A stretch of DNA of 64,000 nt from CAYFQB01 sp964345225 (GTDB lineage Bacteria > Nitrospirota > Thermodesulfovibrionia > Thermodesulfovibrionales > UBA6898), in the NCBI GenBank assembly GCA_964345225.1, contig CAYFQB010000082.1, positions 5,699-69,698 of the forward strand. The letters are read 5' to 3'. How positions within the stretch are numbered: the first letter of the stretch is position 1; every line of letters starts with the position of its first letter. Below the pieces are notes generated by a model. That model was not told where the DNA came from, did not search any database, and was given only the letters and a program-made list of their open reading frames with translations. Positions 34,831 through 43,347 of the stretch are shown in pieces. A program made the position numbers and the translations under genes.

Positions 34831-35880
34831 ATGCATATGGCAGACGCATTACTTTCACCAGAAGTAGGGACGACTTTCTGGGCCGGCTCGTTGGCAGCAA
34901 TAGCCTACTGTACAAAAAAACTGAAAGAGAGCCTCGATGACAGGCTGATCCCGCTTATTGGGGTAATCGCAGCATTTATCTTTGCAGCACAGATGATTAA
35001 TTTTACAATCCCCGGAACCGGCTCAAGCGGTCACCTGGGGGGAGGGATGATCCTCGCAATCATTTTAGGCCCATACGCTGGATTTATTGCTATAGCCTCA
35101 GTATTAATTATACAGTCTCTTTTTTTTGCGGACGGAGGAATACTTGCGCTCGGATGCAATATATGGAATCTTGGTATATATCCTTGTTTTATCTCATATC
35201 CTTTCATCTACAGGGTTATTGTACAAGATAAAAATAATTCTAGAAGGATTCTCATAGCTTCGGTTATAAGCGTAGTTATCGGCATGCAACTTGGAACATT
35301 TTCTGTAATCTTCCAGACACTGCTGTCAGGTAAGAGTGAGCTTTCATTTGCTGCGTTTTCCTCTGTTATGCTTCCGATACAACTGGCAATCGGGCTGATA
35401 GAAGGTTTTATTACAGCCGGAGTAATCAATTATGTAAGAAGCTTAAGACCGGAAATCCTCGAAAGTGTTTCCGGTATGAAATCCCTGACCCCATGGATAT
35501 CCTTTAAAAATATTCTTCTGGGCTTTTTGTTTATTACAATAATTACCGGAGGAATACTGTCGTGGTTTTCCTCAAGAAATCCTGACGGACTTGAGTGGTC
35601 AATAGTGAAAGTTTTCGGGAATTCTGAGCTGCCAGAGACTGAAAAAGGGATCGCCCGTGTATTAAGAGAGGTACAGGAAAAGACGGCCATCCTGCCTGAC
35701 TACAGGTTTTCCGCAGGCAATGATACATCCCGGGAAGGTGAACCGGAAGAAGCTGTGAATTATTGGCCTGACATTAAACCCGAAACATCAGTATCCGGCA
35801 TAACCGGTTCTATAATGGTACTTGTTTTAATATTTATATTAGGAATTGGAATAAAAGCTCTGCGGAAAAAGAAATTTTAG
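34831..35880 (+). CDS. cbiM: Cobalt/nickel ECF transporter substrate subunit CbiM with C-terminal PDGLE (CbiN-like) domain
   Basis: The protein is 349 aa from ATG 34831, behind AAAAGAGG; earlier in-frame starts lie in the leader hairpin. The N-terminus MHMADALLSPEVG fits the CbiM family, where the N-terminal Met-His-x-x-D supplies metal ligands. Multiple membrane helices and GHLGGGMILAIILGPYAGF follow. The C-terminal part carries the PDGLE motif (RNPDGLEWSIV), a loop and a final helix (GSIMVLVLIFILGIGI), so CbiN-like function is fused, as in NikMN. It recognises Co2+ or Ni2+. Confidence 0.92.
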   Translation: MHMADALLSPEVGTTFWAGSLAAIAYCTKKLKESLDDRLIPLIGVIAAFIFAAQMINFTIPGTGSSGHLGGGMILAIILGPYAGFIAIASVLIIQSLFFADGGILALGCNIWNLGIYPCFISYPFIYRVIVQDKNNSRRILIASVISVVIGMQLGTFSVIFQTLLSGKSELSFAAFSSVMLPIQLAIGLIEGFITAGVINYVRSLRPEILESVSGMKSLTPWISFKNILLGFLFITIITGGILSWFSSRNPDGLEWSIVKVFGNSELPETEKGIARVLREVQEKTAILPDYRFSAGNDTSREGEPEEAVNYWPDIKPETSVSGITGSIMVLVLIFILGIGIKALRKKKF

Positions 35881-35989
35881 GAGATAAACGGGAAAGGGCA
35901 AGAGTATATATGATGAATCAAAACTTGACGCATTGCCTTGTCGGGATGTTTATGCAGAAGGTGATGAAAAGTCATAAGGAATTTAAAAC

Positions 35990-36799
35990 ATGATGACTTT
36001 TGATAAAGAATATTTTAACCTTGGCTATCTCGACATACTTTCTTATAAAAATACCATCATCCACAGGCTCGATCCCAGGATTAAGTTAATAGTGACTTTT
36101 ATCTTTATACTAACTGTTGTCTCATTCAATAAATATGAGGTTTCTGGATTAATACCTTTCTTCCTTTTTCCTGTATTGGTTCTTTCATTAGGGGATATAC
36201 CTGCAAAATTTATCATAAAAAAGATTCTGTTAGTATCCCCTTTTGCGATATTGGTCGGGATATTTAATCCGTTTTTAGATACAACAGTACTGTTCGATAA
36301 ATATGGTGTTCTTATCTCAGGTGGTTGGATTTCATTCTTGTCAATAATAATTAAATTTTTTCTCACAATAAGTGCTGCAATTCTTTTGATTGCCACAACA
36401 TCTTTCCCCGGGGTATGCCTTGCCTTACAGAAACTGGGCGTTCCAGAGATATTTGTCTCCCAGCTTCTCTTTCTTTACAGGTATATATTTGTTTTAATGG
36501 AAGAGTTGATGAGAATTGTCAGGGCTAGAGACATGAGGGCGTTCGGTAAAAAAGGGAAAGGGGCAAGGATTTTTATAAACTTAATCGGGGTGCTTTTTAT
36601 CAGAACGGTTGAAAGGTCAGAAAGAATTTATCAGGCAATGCTTTCAAGGGGATTCAGCGGGAGAATTGAGACGTCTAAAAGATACAGAATTTCCAGGGCC
36701 GATATTATCTTTGTAATAATTACACTGATGGCTTTCTACCTATTCAGGAAATATAACATTAGTTGGATGTTCGGTAATATGGAAAAATGGGTAATGTAA
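35990..36799 (+). CDS. cbiQ: ECF transporter transmembrane subunit CbiQ
   Basis: This 269-aa T-component has IHRLDPRIKLIVTFIFILTVVSF (family N-terminal motif), several membrane helices and the coupling motifs ARDMRAFG and RSERIYQAMLSRGFSG, which contact the ATPase. It transmits ATP-driven movement to CbiM. It follows cbiM after about 110 bases. Its stop codon lies inside a CCCCGTTAGA palindromic repeat. Confidence 0.95.
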   Translation: MMTFDKEYFNLGYLDILSYKNTIIHRLDPRIKLIVTFIFILTVVSFNKYEVSGLIPFFLFPVLVLSLGDIPAKFIIKKILLVSPFAILVGIFNPFLDTTVLFDKYGVLISGGWISFLSIIIKFFLTISAAILLIATTSFPGVCLALQKLGVPEIFVSQLLFLYRYIFVLMEELMRIVRARDMRAFGKKGKGARIFINLIGVLFIRTVERSERIYQAMLSRGFSGRIETSKRYRISRADIIFVIITLMAFYLFRKYNISWMFGNMEKWVM

Positions 36800-36879
36800 A
36801 CCCCGTTAGAAGGTTTAAATGGACTTTATACTCCACAATTTCTGTTCTGCTGAAGAACAGGGCTTCTAACGGGGTAAAC
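36796..36879. repeat. CCCCGTTAGA palindromic repeat, copy 2
   Basis: GTAAACCCCGTTAGAA (36796-36811) faces TTCTAACGGGGTAAAC (36864-36879). A small CTGTTCT/AGAACAG hairpin sits near the right arm. The element overlaps the cbiQ stop codon and fills the cbiQ-cbiO gap, so it would form a stem-loop in the operon mRNA. Confidence 0.85.
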
Positions 36880-36889
36880 AGGGGACATC

Positions 36890-37630
36890 ATGAGTCACCA
36901 TATTGTTGAATTGAAGGATGTATATTTCAGTTATCCTGACGGGACCTTAACACTCAAGGGCATATCGTTCAGGATTATTCATGGGGAGTCGGTAGGGATT
37001 GTAGGAGAAAACGGTGCGGGAAAATCTACTTTACTCATGCATATGAATGGATATCTGATGCCTTCGAGCGGAGCAATTACTATAGGGGATTTGCAGCTTA
37101 TTAAAAGGACAAGACCAGAGATAAGAAAAAAAGTCGGTGTGGTATTTCAAAATCCGGATGACCAGCTTTTCATGCCCACGGTATTCGATGATATAGCCTT
37201 TGGGCCTCTTAATCTTGGATTGAGTGCTGATAAAGTCCAGGAAAGGGTATATTATGCACTACAAACTGTTGGCTGTCTTGAGTTAAAAGATAAACCCCCG
37301 CATCATCTTTCGAGCGGGCAGAAGAGAGCAATTTCAATAGCCTCAGTCATTGCAATGCAACCGGATATACTTATAATGGATGAACCGGCATCGGATCTTG
37401 ATCCTAAATCGAGAAGATACCTTATTCACATGCTGAAAGACTTTAAACATACCAAGATAATAGCATCTCATGACCTTGATTTAATTCTGGATGTCTGTGA
37501 AAGGTGCATGGTAATAAAAGAGGGCAGCATAGTTGCTGACGGCCCTACAGAGAAGATTCTGTCTGACAGGACCTTGCTCGAGGCGAATAGTCTTGAGCTG
37601 CCTCTGTCTTTACAGAGAGTGCATTTATGA
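36890..37630 (+). CDS. cbiO: ECF transporter ATP-binding protein CbiO
   Basis: This 246-aa ABC ATPase has Walker A GENGAGKST, GVVFQNPDDQLFMPTVFDDIAFGP (the ECF-type Q-loop), signature LSSGQKRAISIA, Walker B ILIMDEPASDLD and switch ASHD. It powers CbiMQ uptake of cobalt or nickel. An AGGGGA ribosome site lies next to the repeat. Confidence 0.95.
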   Translation: MSHHIVELKDVYFSYPDGTLTLKGISFRIIHGESVGIVGENGAGKSTLLMHMNGYLMPSSGAITIGDLQLIKRTRPEIRKKVGVVFQNPDDQLFMPTVFDDIAFGPLNLGLSADKVQERVYYALQTVGCLELKDKPPHHLSSGQKRAISIASVIAMQPDILIMDEPASDLDPKSRRYLIHMLKDFKHTKIIASHDLDLILDVCERCMVIKEGSIVADGPTEKILSDRTLLEANSLELPLSLQRVHL

Positions 37631-37669
37631 TTCTAAATTAGGCTCTTGAGGGAATTGTGTGGCTTATGG

Positions 37670-37835
37670 CTTGTAGAGGGGTCAGGAGTTAAAGGTTAAA
37701 GGGTTCAAGGATCCGAGGGGTCTAGGGTTCGAGTGAAAGAATTAAAACCAAAATGCATTTTTTGGGTTATTCTTTTTTAAATTTTAATCTCACTTGAATC
37801 CTCGAATCCTTGGACCCTAGAATCCCGAACAGGGA
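37670..37835. repeat. Imperfect inverted repeat with a MITE end fragment
   Basis: Left arm (about 37700-37746, GGTTCAAGGATCCGAGG, CTAGGGTTCGAGTG) faces right arm (about 37781-37825, CACTTGAATCCTCG, CCTTGGACCCTAG). The centre contains AAATGCATTTTTTGGGTTA (37751-37769), identical to the end of the element at 59378-59671. Confidence 0.6.
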
Positions 37836-37904
37836 CTTTATGTTTTTTTGCCAACTAAATTAAGGAGAAACCTTAATTATTTCAATTAACTTAAGGAACA
37901 CAAT

Positions 37905-38105
37905 ATGGATGATCTGGAGAAACTGAAGCACCTGCTGGAGCACTGGGCAGAACATAATAAAGACCATGCAAAGACATATCTTGATTGGTCAGAGAAGGCC
38001 GATGCATCAGGGAAGAAAGAATTAGCCAGGATTTTAAAAGAGATAGCTGATGAAACAGAGAGGTTAGAGGGGCTTTTTATAAGGGCCAGAAGTTTACTTT
38101 TATAA
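37905..38105 (+). CDS. Small helical protein with four-histidine stripe next to cbiMQO
   Basis: This 66-aa protein is preceded by AAGGAAC at a good distance. It is predicted all-helical, probably a hairpin. Histidines fall at 9, 13, 17 and 21 (H-x3-H-x3-H-x3-H), one per helical turn on the same face, around KHLLEHWAEHNKDHAK. That pattern is suited to metal binding. The second helix is acidic/basic mixed (ELARILKEIADETERLEGLF). It follows the Co/Ni transporter after 275 bases. I do not recognise a characterised family; a metal-binding or metal-handling role is inferred. Confidence 0.75.
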   Translation: MDDLEKLKHLLEHWAEHNKDHAKTYLDWSEKADASGKKELARILKEIADETERLEGLFIRARSLLL

Positions 38106-38146
38106 AGTTTCATGTAGTAGGTATTATATTTGAGAGGATTGTGGCG

Positions 38147-38773
38147 ATGAAAATAATAAGCAGAAAGTCTGTTTGGGAAGGAAAGTTTCTCAAGACTGCT
38201 CTTGTCAGATACATAGTTTCCCCAAGCAAACGGGAATCGCTATTAAATTCAGCGAGCAGCCTTGACATCAGCGAGTCAGACATCCCCGGTGAGGGACAAG
38301 AGGTAAACGGAAAAATCAGGGACTGGGAATACGTTGAAAGGGTCAACTGTAGCGGGATTATTGCAGTTGTCGCTTTTACAGACGATGGTGAAGTTTTAAT
38401 TATAAGGCAATTTCGTCCACCCATAAATGGATATGTTATTGAACTGCCGGCAGGGCTTTGTGATATCGGGGAGTCCATAGAGAATGCAGCAGAGAGGGAA
38501 CTGATAGAAGAGACCGGTTACTCAGCAGGAAGGATGAAGTTTTTAATCAAAGGTCCGATGTCTTCCGGCTCTTCCTCTGAAATGCTAAATGTATTTGTTG
38601 CAACTGATCTCAACTTTGTAGGAGTAGGGAAAAGAGATGAGACAGAAGACATACAGGTTATGAAGGTGCCATTAAATAAATTAACTTCCAGGCTGTTTGA
38701 ACTCCAGGAAGCAGGAAATTATATAGACTTGAAAATCTACGGGCTGGTTGAATTGGCAAAAAAGGCAATCTGA
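38147..38773 (+). CDS. NUDIX hydrolase (ADP-ribose pyrophosphatase-like)
   Basis: The protein is about 208 aa from ATG 38147, with GAGAGGA eight bases upstream; a GTG at 38141 is too close to that site. The Nudix box is GLCDIGESIENAAERELIEETGYSAG, following VLIIRQFRPPINGYVIELPAG, which is typical of ADP-ribose/NDP-sugar pyrophosphatases. An extra segment at about 25-60 (polar) precedes the Nudix fold. It hydrolyses nucleoside diphosphate derivatives in the cytoplasm. Confidence 0.9.
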   Translation: MKIISRKSVWEGKFLKTALVRYIVSPSKRESLLNSASSLDISESDIPGEGQEVNGKIRDWEYVERVNCSGIIAVVAFTDDGEVLIIRQFRPPINGYVIELPAGLCDIGESIENAAERELIEETGYSAGRMKFLIKGPMSSGSSSEMLNVFVATDLNFVGVGKRDETEDIQVMKVPLNKLTSRLFELQEAGNYIDLKIYGLVELAKKAI

Positions 38774-38785
38774 TCAGAATAGCAC

Positions 38786-39457
38786 TTAGTTTTTGATTTC
38801 CAGTTTCTTAACAGACCCAAGCTCTGACAGGGATTGGACAACATCATTTATCGATATATCATCTCTGGCTGATACTGTGAATACGCATGTCTTTTCTTTC
38901 TTGGGGAATTCAATTTCGTATCCAAGTCTGCTTATTTCAAATCCTCGATCTTTGAAAATTGAAGTTATTGCTTCTTCATCACATGTTTCTTCCATAACCA
39001 TTTTTATATGCTTGAAAGTCAATCTAGGGATTCTTGCTTCAAAAATACGGAGAACCCAGAGAGAAAAAAACGTTATAATAAATCCAGTAATTCCAGCAAT
39101 ATACTGACCTGCCCCAATCGAAAGACCGATTGCAGCAACAATCCATATGCAGGCTGCGGTTGTAAGCCCAAGTATGGTAAAGCCGGTCTTGAGTATCACA
39201 CCAGCACCCAGGAACCCTATACCAGTCATTGCTCCTGCAGCTATTCTGGTAGGGTCAAACCTCACAAAACCTTTATCTAAAGTGCTTTGAGCGTAATAAT
39301 TCTCAGATATTATCATTAGAAGCACACAAGCGACACAGACAAGTAGTTGTGTCCTGAACCCTGCAGGCCTTCCATGGGCCTGACGTTCAAACCCTATAAT
39401 GCCGCCGAGCAGTGCTCCGAGCAGCAGTCTGATTATTATTTCATAAGGAGCAAGCAT
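38786..39457 (-). CDS. MgtC/SapB family membrane protein
   Basis: This 223-aa protein has an N-terminal MgtC domain of four to five membrane helices (IIRLLLGALLGGIIGFERQAHGRPAGFRTQLLVC, RIAAGAMTGIGFLGAGVILK) and a C-terminal cytosolic ACT-like domain (about 150-223). MgtC proteins are linked to magnesium stress and ATP synthase control in pathogens; here the role is probably ion homeostasis. It is convergent with the NUDIX gene. Confidence 0.92.
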   Translation of the reverse strand: MLAPYEIIIRLLLGALLGGIIGFERQAHGRPAGFRTQLLVCVACVLLMIISENYYAQSTLDKGFVRFDPTRIAAGAMTGIGFLGAGVILKTGFTILGLTTAACIWIVAAIGLSIGAGQYIAGITGFIITFFSLWVLRIFEARIPRLTFKHIKMVMEETCDEEAITSIFKDRGFEISRLGYEIEFPKKEKTCVFTVSARDDISINDVVQSLSELGSVKKLEIKN

Positions 39458-39496
39458 ACTTATTTATTTTGATTATACTAGATAACGATATAATAT

Positions 39497-40747
39497 TCAC
39501 AACTCTATTAATACCTTGTAAAATTTTCTCTTTCCTACCTTTATGGTATGTTCACCTTGAGGAACATACGTGCCTGGTTCAAATACAGTTTTTTCATTTA
39601 GTTTTACCCCCCCCTGTTTAATCAGTCTAATTGCCTCGCTTGTGCTTTTAGTCAGACCGATTTCTTTCATTGTCTGGGGAAGCCAATTAATATTAGGTCG
39701 TTTAGAGATTGAAACTTTTGCTACGGGAAGTGTCAGTTCAGCAGTTGCTTTTGTCTGTATTTTCATATATTCTTTCATTGCCTTTTCTGCTTTTTTTAAG
39801 CCATGGTATCTTGTAATTATCTCCATTGCAAAATCATTCTTTGCCTTTAAGTCGTCTAGTGAACCATCTTGTTCTTGTTTTTTGAGAGAGTTAAGTTCTT
39901 CAATGGTAATATGGCTTAGGAGTTCATAGTAACGTATTATTAATTCACGGGGTATTCTCATGATTTTCGGAAACATGCCGGTTGCTTCCCCTGTAGTTTT
40001 ATCAATTTTAAAAGGAGGTTCATCTATACCTATATAATTACCGGAGCTCTTGCTCATTTTTTCTACACCATCAAGCCCCTCAAGCAGGGGCATCATAATT
40101 ACAGCCTGCTCTTCCATCCCCATCCTTCTCTGCATTGTCCTTCCCATAAGCAGATTGAATTTCTGGTCAGTACCTCCAAGCTCTATGTCAGCCTTCAGGG
40201 CAACTGAGTCATAAGCCTGAAAAAGGGGATAGTAGAACTCAAGAATGGTTATATCCTGCTGACTTTTAAACCTTTTTTTGAAGTCATCCCTTTCGAGCAT
40301 CCTTGCAACAGTCTGCATAGTCCCCAATCTGACAAGCTCCATACTGTCCATTTTGCTGAGCCATTTACTGTTGAATAATATCCGGGTTTTTTCCGGATAA
40401 AGAATTTTAAACACCTGTTTTTTATAGGTCTCTGCATTCTTCAGCACTTCTGCTTTTGTCATAGGCTTTCTTAATTCAGACCTGCCTGATGGGTCGCCTA
40501 TTATCCCTGTGAAATCGCCTATAAGAAAGATGACCTCATGCTCAAGTTCCTGGAACTGGCGCATCTTCTCGAGAAGGACTGTATGCCCCAAGTGTATATC
40601 AGGTGCTGTAGGGTCAAACCCTGCCTTGATTTTCAGTGGAGAATTATTTTTATAGGATTTCTCGAATTTCTGCAGCAGTTCATTTTCAGTGATTATCTCG
40701 ACTGTGCCCCGTTTGATAATCTCGAGTTGCTTTTCGGGTGATAACAT
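39497..40747 (-). CDS. tyrS: Tyrosyl-tRNA synthetase
   Basis: The protein is about 416 aa starting MLSPEKQLEIIKRG; an ATG at 40759 would add four residues. The class I HIGH motif appears as HLGH in DIHLGHTVLLEKMRQFQ, and KMSKS as KMSKSSGNYIG. GDFTGIIGDPSGRS and the C-terminal S4 RNA-binding domain (SEAIRLIKQGGVKLNEKTVFEPG) place it in the TyrZ-like (second) subgroup of TyrRS. It charges tRNA-Tyr; a tRNA-Tyr gene lies at 63368. Confidence 0.97.
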   Translation of the reverse strand: MLSPEKQLEIIKRGTVEIITENELLQKFEKSYKNNSPLKIKAGFDPTAPDIHLGHTVLLEKMRQFQELEHEVIFLIGDFTGIIGDPSGRSELRKPMTKAEVLKNAETYKKQVFKILYPEKTRILFNSKWLSKMDSMELVRLGTMQTVARMLERDDFKKRFKSQQDITILEFYYPLFQAYDSVALKADIELGGTDQKFNLLMGRTMQRRMGMEEQAVIMMPLLEGLDGVEKMSKSSGNYIGIDEPPFKIDKTTGEATGMFPKIMRIPRELIIRYYELLSHITIEELNSLKKQEQDGSLDDLKAKNDFAMEIITRYHGLKKAEKAMKEYMKIQTKATAELTLPVAKVSISKRPNINWLPQTMKEIGLTKSTSEAIRLIKQGGVKLNEKTVFEPGTYVPQGEHTIKVGKRKFYKVLIEL

Positions 40748-40884
40748 TGAAATTATCATAACCTCTTGAGGCGATGACAGTCAATTTGTAAATGAGAAAA
40801 GAATCTTGTAGTAAACAGGGATAGCTGATATTATTTAACTCATGAAAACATTGGTTACAGGAGGAGGAGGAGACTGAAAATATC

Positions 40885-41301
40885 ATGAAGAGCTATCGCA
40901 AAGAGTTGTGGTTTGAGGTGCAGAAACGCCGGGCGTTCATAAATATCACCCCCGAGGTCGAGAAATGCCTCAAGGAAAGCGGCATTAAAGAGGGCCTTGT
41001 GCTTGTTAATGCAATGCATATTACCGCATCAGTTTTTATTAACGATGACGAGTCAGGATTGCATCATGACTACGATGTATGGCTTGAGAAACTCGCACCG
41101 CATGAACCTGTCTCCCAATACCGCCATAATGTCGGGGAAGATAATGCTGATGCACATATGAAACGCCAGATAATGGGAAGAGAGGTTGTTGTAGCTGTTA
41201 CCAAAGGAAAGCTGGACTTCGGGCCATGGGAGCAGATTTTTTATGGAGAGTTTGACGGAAGAAGAAAAAAAAGGGTTCTTCTTAAGATTATCGGTGAATG
41301 A
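40885..41301 (+). CDS. YjbQ/UPF0047 family protein
   Basis: This 138-aa protein matches the YjbQ family: GLVLVNAMHITASVFINDDESGLHHDYDVWLEKLAP, HNVGEDNADAHMKRQIMGREVVVAVTKGKLDFGPWEQIFYGEFDGRRKKRV. Some members have weak thiamine phosphate synthase activity, but the physiological role is unsettled. A GGAGGAGGAG run upstream gives a strong ribosome site. It lies 21 bases before the peptidase gene. Confidence 0.93.
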   Translation: MKSYRKELWFEVQKRRAFINITPEVEKCLKESGIKEGLVLVNAMHITASVFINDDESGLHHDYDVWLEKLAPHEPVSQYRHNVGEDNADAHMKRQIMGREVVVAVTKGKLDFGPWEQIFYGEFDGRRKKRVLLKIIGE

Positions 41302-41322
41302 TAAACCTGGCCCTTAAATCTT

Positions 41323-42240
41323 ATGCTCAAAAAACTCCTTTATATATTTTTGATCTTAACAATATGCACGGATCTTGCCGGAGCAGTTGAACTTCTTCAA
41401 TATAACGGTCCTGGAATTATCATCAGATACGAACCTCCCCTTGAAAATGCTGCAAAAAAAATATCAGCAGCTTATCCAGAGATCAGGAACATGATCGAGG
41501 ATAAAATTGGATGGAGGCTGGAATTCATCCCCAGAGTTATATTAATCCATCAAAGAGACATGTTTAGGAGGATGGCTCAAAATGATCTTATCACAGCCTT
41601 TGCCGTACCGGGGAAAAACCATATTGTTATGGATTATTCAAAATTGGACAGGAAACCCTATGATCTTCAGGAAACCTTTGAACACGAGTTATACCACTTG
41701 CTGCTTCATCATCAGATCAGTGCCCAGAGTATACCTAAATGGCTTGATGAAGGAGTTGCCCAATGGGCAAGCGGTGGAATTGCCGATATCATGAACCCCG
41801 GCGGAAAAGATATTTTGAAACAGGCTGTACTCTCAGAGAACCTGCTACCTTTAAAAGACATTACGCTTAGATTTCCCGGGCATTCAAGGGGGTTGCTGCT
41901 TGCATACCAGGAGAGTAAAAGCGTCGTTGAATTTATTGTGCATGAATACGGTGAGGAGAAGCTGCTTTCTATTTTAAACAGCCTTAAAGAAGGAAAATCA
42001 GTTGAAAAGTCTGTAAGTGAGAATCTGTCCATAGAGTTGAATATGCTTGAGCAGAATTGGCAGCAGAGTCTTAAGAGAAAATATTCGTGGATGTCTTACT
42101 TTGCAAACCGTATTTACTGGATTATTTTCTTTGCAGCTGCACTTGTAACACTAATAGGTTATTTGAGGTTCAGAAGAAGGCTGAAAAAATACAGGGACGA
42201 GGAAGAAGACAGTATTTTAAATGAAGGAGATGATATATAG
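41323..42240 (+). CDS. Membrane-anchored peptidase MA-like metalloprotease
   Basis: This 305-aa protein has a signal peptide (KLLYIFLILTICTDLAGA), the gluzincin zinc motif HELYH at 121-125 (HExxH) and the downstream ligand glutamate E143 in WLDEGVAQW. A C-terminal transmembrane helix (IYWIIFFAAALVTLIGYLRF, about 263-283) and a charged tail follow. This is the 'peptidase MA family metallohydrolase' layout. The catalytic domain should be periplasmic. It overlaps no gene but is 11 bases from the methyltransferase gene. Confidence 0.85.
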   Translation: MLKKLLYIFLILTICTDLAGAVELLQYNGPGIIIRYEPPLENAAKKISAAYPEIRNMIEDKIGWRLEFIPRVILIHQRDMFRRMAQNDLITAFAVPGKNHIVMDYSKLDRKPYDLQETFEHELYHLLLHHQISAQSIPKWLDEGVAQWASGGIADIMNPGGKDILKQAVLSENLLPLKDITLRFPGHSRGLLLAYQESKSVVEFIVHEYGEEKLLSILNSLKEGKSVEKSVSENLSIELNMLEQNWQQSLKRKYSWMSYFANRIYWIIFFAAALVTLIGYLRFRRRLKKYRDEEEDSILNEGDDI

Positions 42241-42251
42241 CGGCAATAGAA

Positions 42252-42851
42252 ATGGATGGAGAAATACTGGAAAAGTCAGCATATTATATTGCACTCTTCA
42301 CTATAGTTGGTGTTCCACCGGGGATTCTGTTATGGTTTCTGATACACCCATTTGTAAATTGGTGGCGCAAAGTGGGCCCCGTCATAACATATTTAGCTGT
42401 AACCCCTGTACTGGTTTTGATAGGAACAGCGATCTATCTAAATCGTAATCCCATGCTCAATATTCATTTTGGTGTTAGTATACCTTTAGCTGTTATAGCC
42501 GTGCTCTTTTTTATTGCAGGGATTTACATCGGTTTGCTACGCATACGGTATCTTGCGCTTTCTGTGATGCTGGGAGTTCCTGAGGTTTCTAAGGGCGGTG
42601 AGCCGGGAAAGCTCGTCACAGATGGCATATACGGGAGGGTGCGACACCCCCGCTATCTTGAGATTGGATTTATACTTGCTGCGATCGCTCTGTTCGTTAA
42701 CTATCTGGCTGTCTACCTCCTGTTTGTTGCATATATTCCCGTAATATACTTAGTTGTCCTGCTTGAGGAACGAGAGCTAAGGGAGCGGTTTGGCAGCGCG
42801 TATGAAGAGTACTGTAATAAGGTGCCGCGCTTCATGCCCAGGTTGCGATAG
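42252..42851 (+). CDS. Isoprenylcysteine/phospholipid methyltransferase family membrane protein
   Basis: This 199-aa protein has about five transmembrane helices and the ICMT/PEMT C-terminal motif: TDGIYGRVRHPRYLEIG, then LLEERELRERFGSAYEEYCNKVPRFMPR, which binds SAM. It likely methylates a lipid or small isoprenoid-type substrate; prokaryotic members are mostly uncharacterised. Follows the peptidase MA gene closely, probably co-transcribed. Confidence 0.88.
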   Translation: MDGEILEKSAYYIALFTIVGVPPGILLWFLIHPFVNWWRKVGPVITYLAVTPVLVLIGTAIYLNRNPMLNIHFGVSIPLAVIAVLFFIAGIYIGLLRIRYLALSVMLGVPEVSKGGEPGKLVTDGIYGRVRHPRYLEIGFILAAIALFVNYLAVYLLFVAYIPVIYLVVLLEERELRERFGSAYEEYCNKVPRFMPRLR

Positions 42852-42860
42852 CATAAGAGG

Positions 42861-43140
42861 TTAACACAAGAAATGAGTTTCAGTATAAAAATAGTTGTTG
42901 GATTAATTAGTTGGACATATTCCTCTCGCTCCCTAGAGGGAAATTTTTACCCGTCACATAACTCATTCGCTCGAATTTTTAAACTCGTCCCGAAGTTTCG
43001 GGACTCAGACAGTAAAAATTCGGTCGATTCGACACGCTTATTTCGCCATGACGGGTGCCAAAAATTTCCCTATGTCCGCTCAAGAAACATGCCCAACTAT
43101 ACAACATGTATGTTTGATCTAAAAGCATTTCTTGGGTTAA
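42861..43140. repeat. MITE-like element A1, about 280 bp, TTAA ends
   Basis: Starts TTAACACAAGAAATGAG and ends TTCTTGGGTTAA. Long inverted arms: TAGTTGGACAT (42908-42918) against ATGCCCAACTA (43089-43099), and GAGGGAAATTTTTACCCGTC against GACGGGTGCC-AAAAATTTCCC. It has no believable gene and could fold into a long hairpin. Closely related to 59378-59671. Confidence 0.8.
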
Positions 43141-43339
43141 CCCTAAAAATGCATTTCAGTATAAAAAAAGCAGGTGTATGTGCAGAAAAAGTCTTTACCA
43201 TCACCACCTTTGTAAGTCCTCTCAATACCCGATTGCCTTTACGTTATCATATAAAAGGATCTGTATTAATAAGTAGCAGATTGTGATTTGTAAAGATTTT
43301 TCTGCATGTATACCTGCTTCAGACACATTTTCTGGGTTA
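43138..43339. repeat. MITE-like element B, about 200 bp
   Basis: Abuts element A1 and shares its terminal words (TTAACCCTAAAAATGCATTT at the left, inverted CTGCTTCAGACACATTTTCTG at the right). Inner arms are GCAGGTGTATGTGCAGAAAA and inverted TTTTCTGCATGTATACCTGC. The core differs from element A, so the family has shared ends and variable centres. Confidence 0.75.
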
Positions 43340-43347
43340 GCAGATAA

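Noticed and set aside
42873..43286. Open frame of 137 codons inside the repeat region
   Set aside because: It lies wholly in the MITE-like element A1/B, has a relative in element A2 (59390-59635) that diverges by frame and length, and has no ribosome site. Similarity reflects the repeat DNA, not protein conservation.
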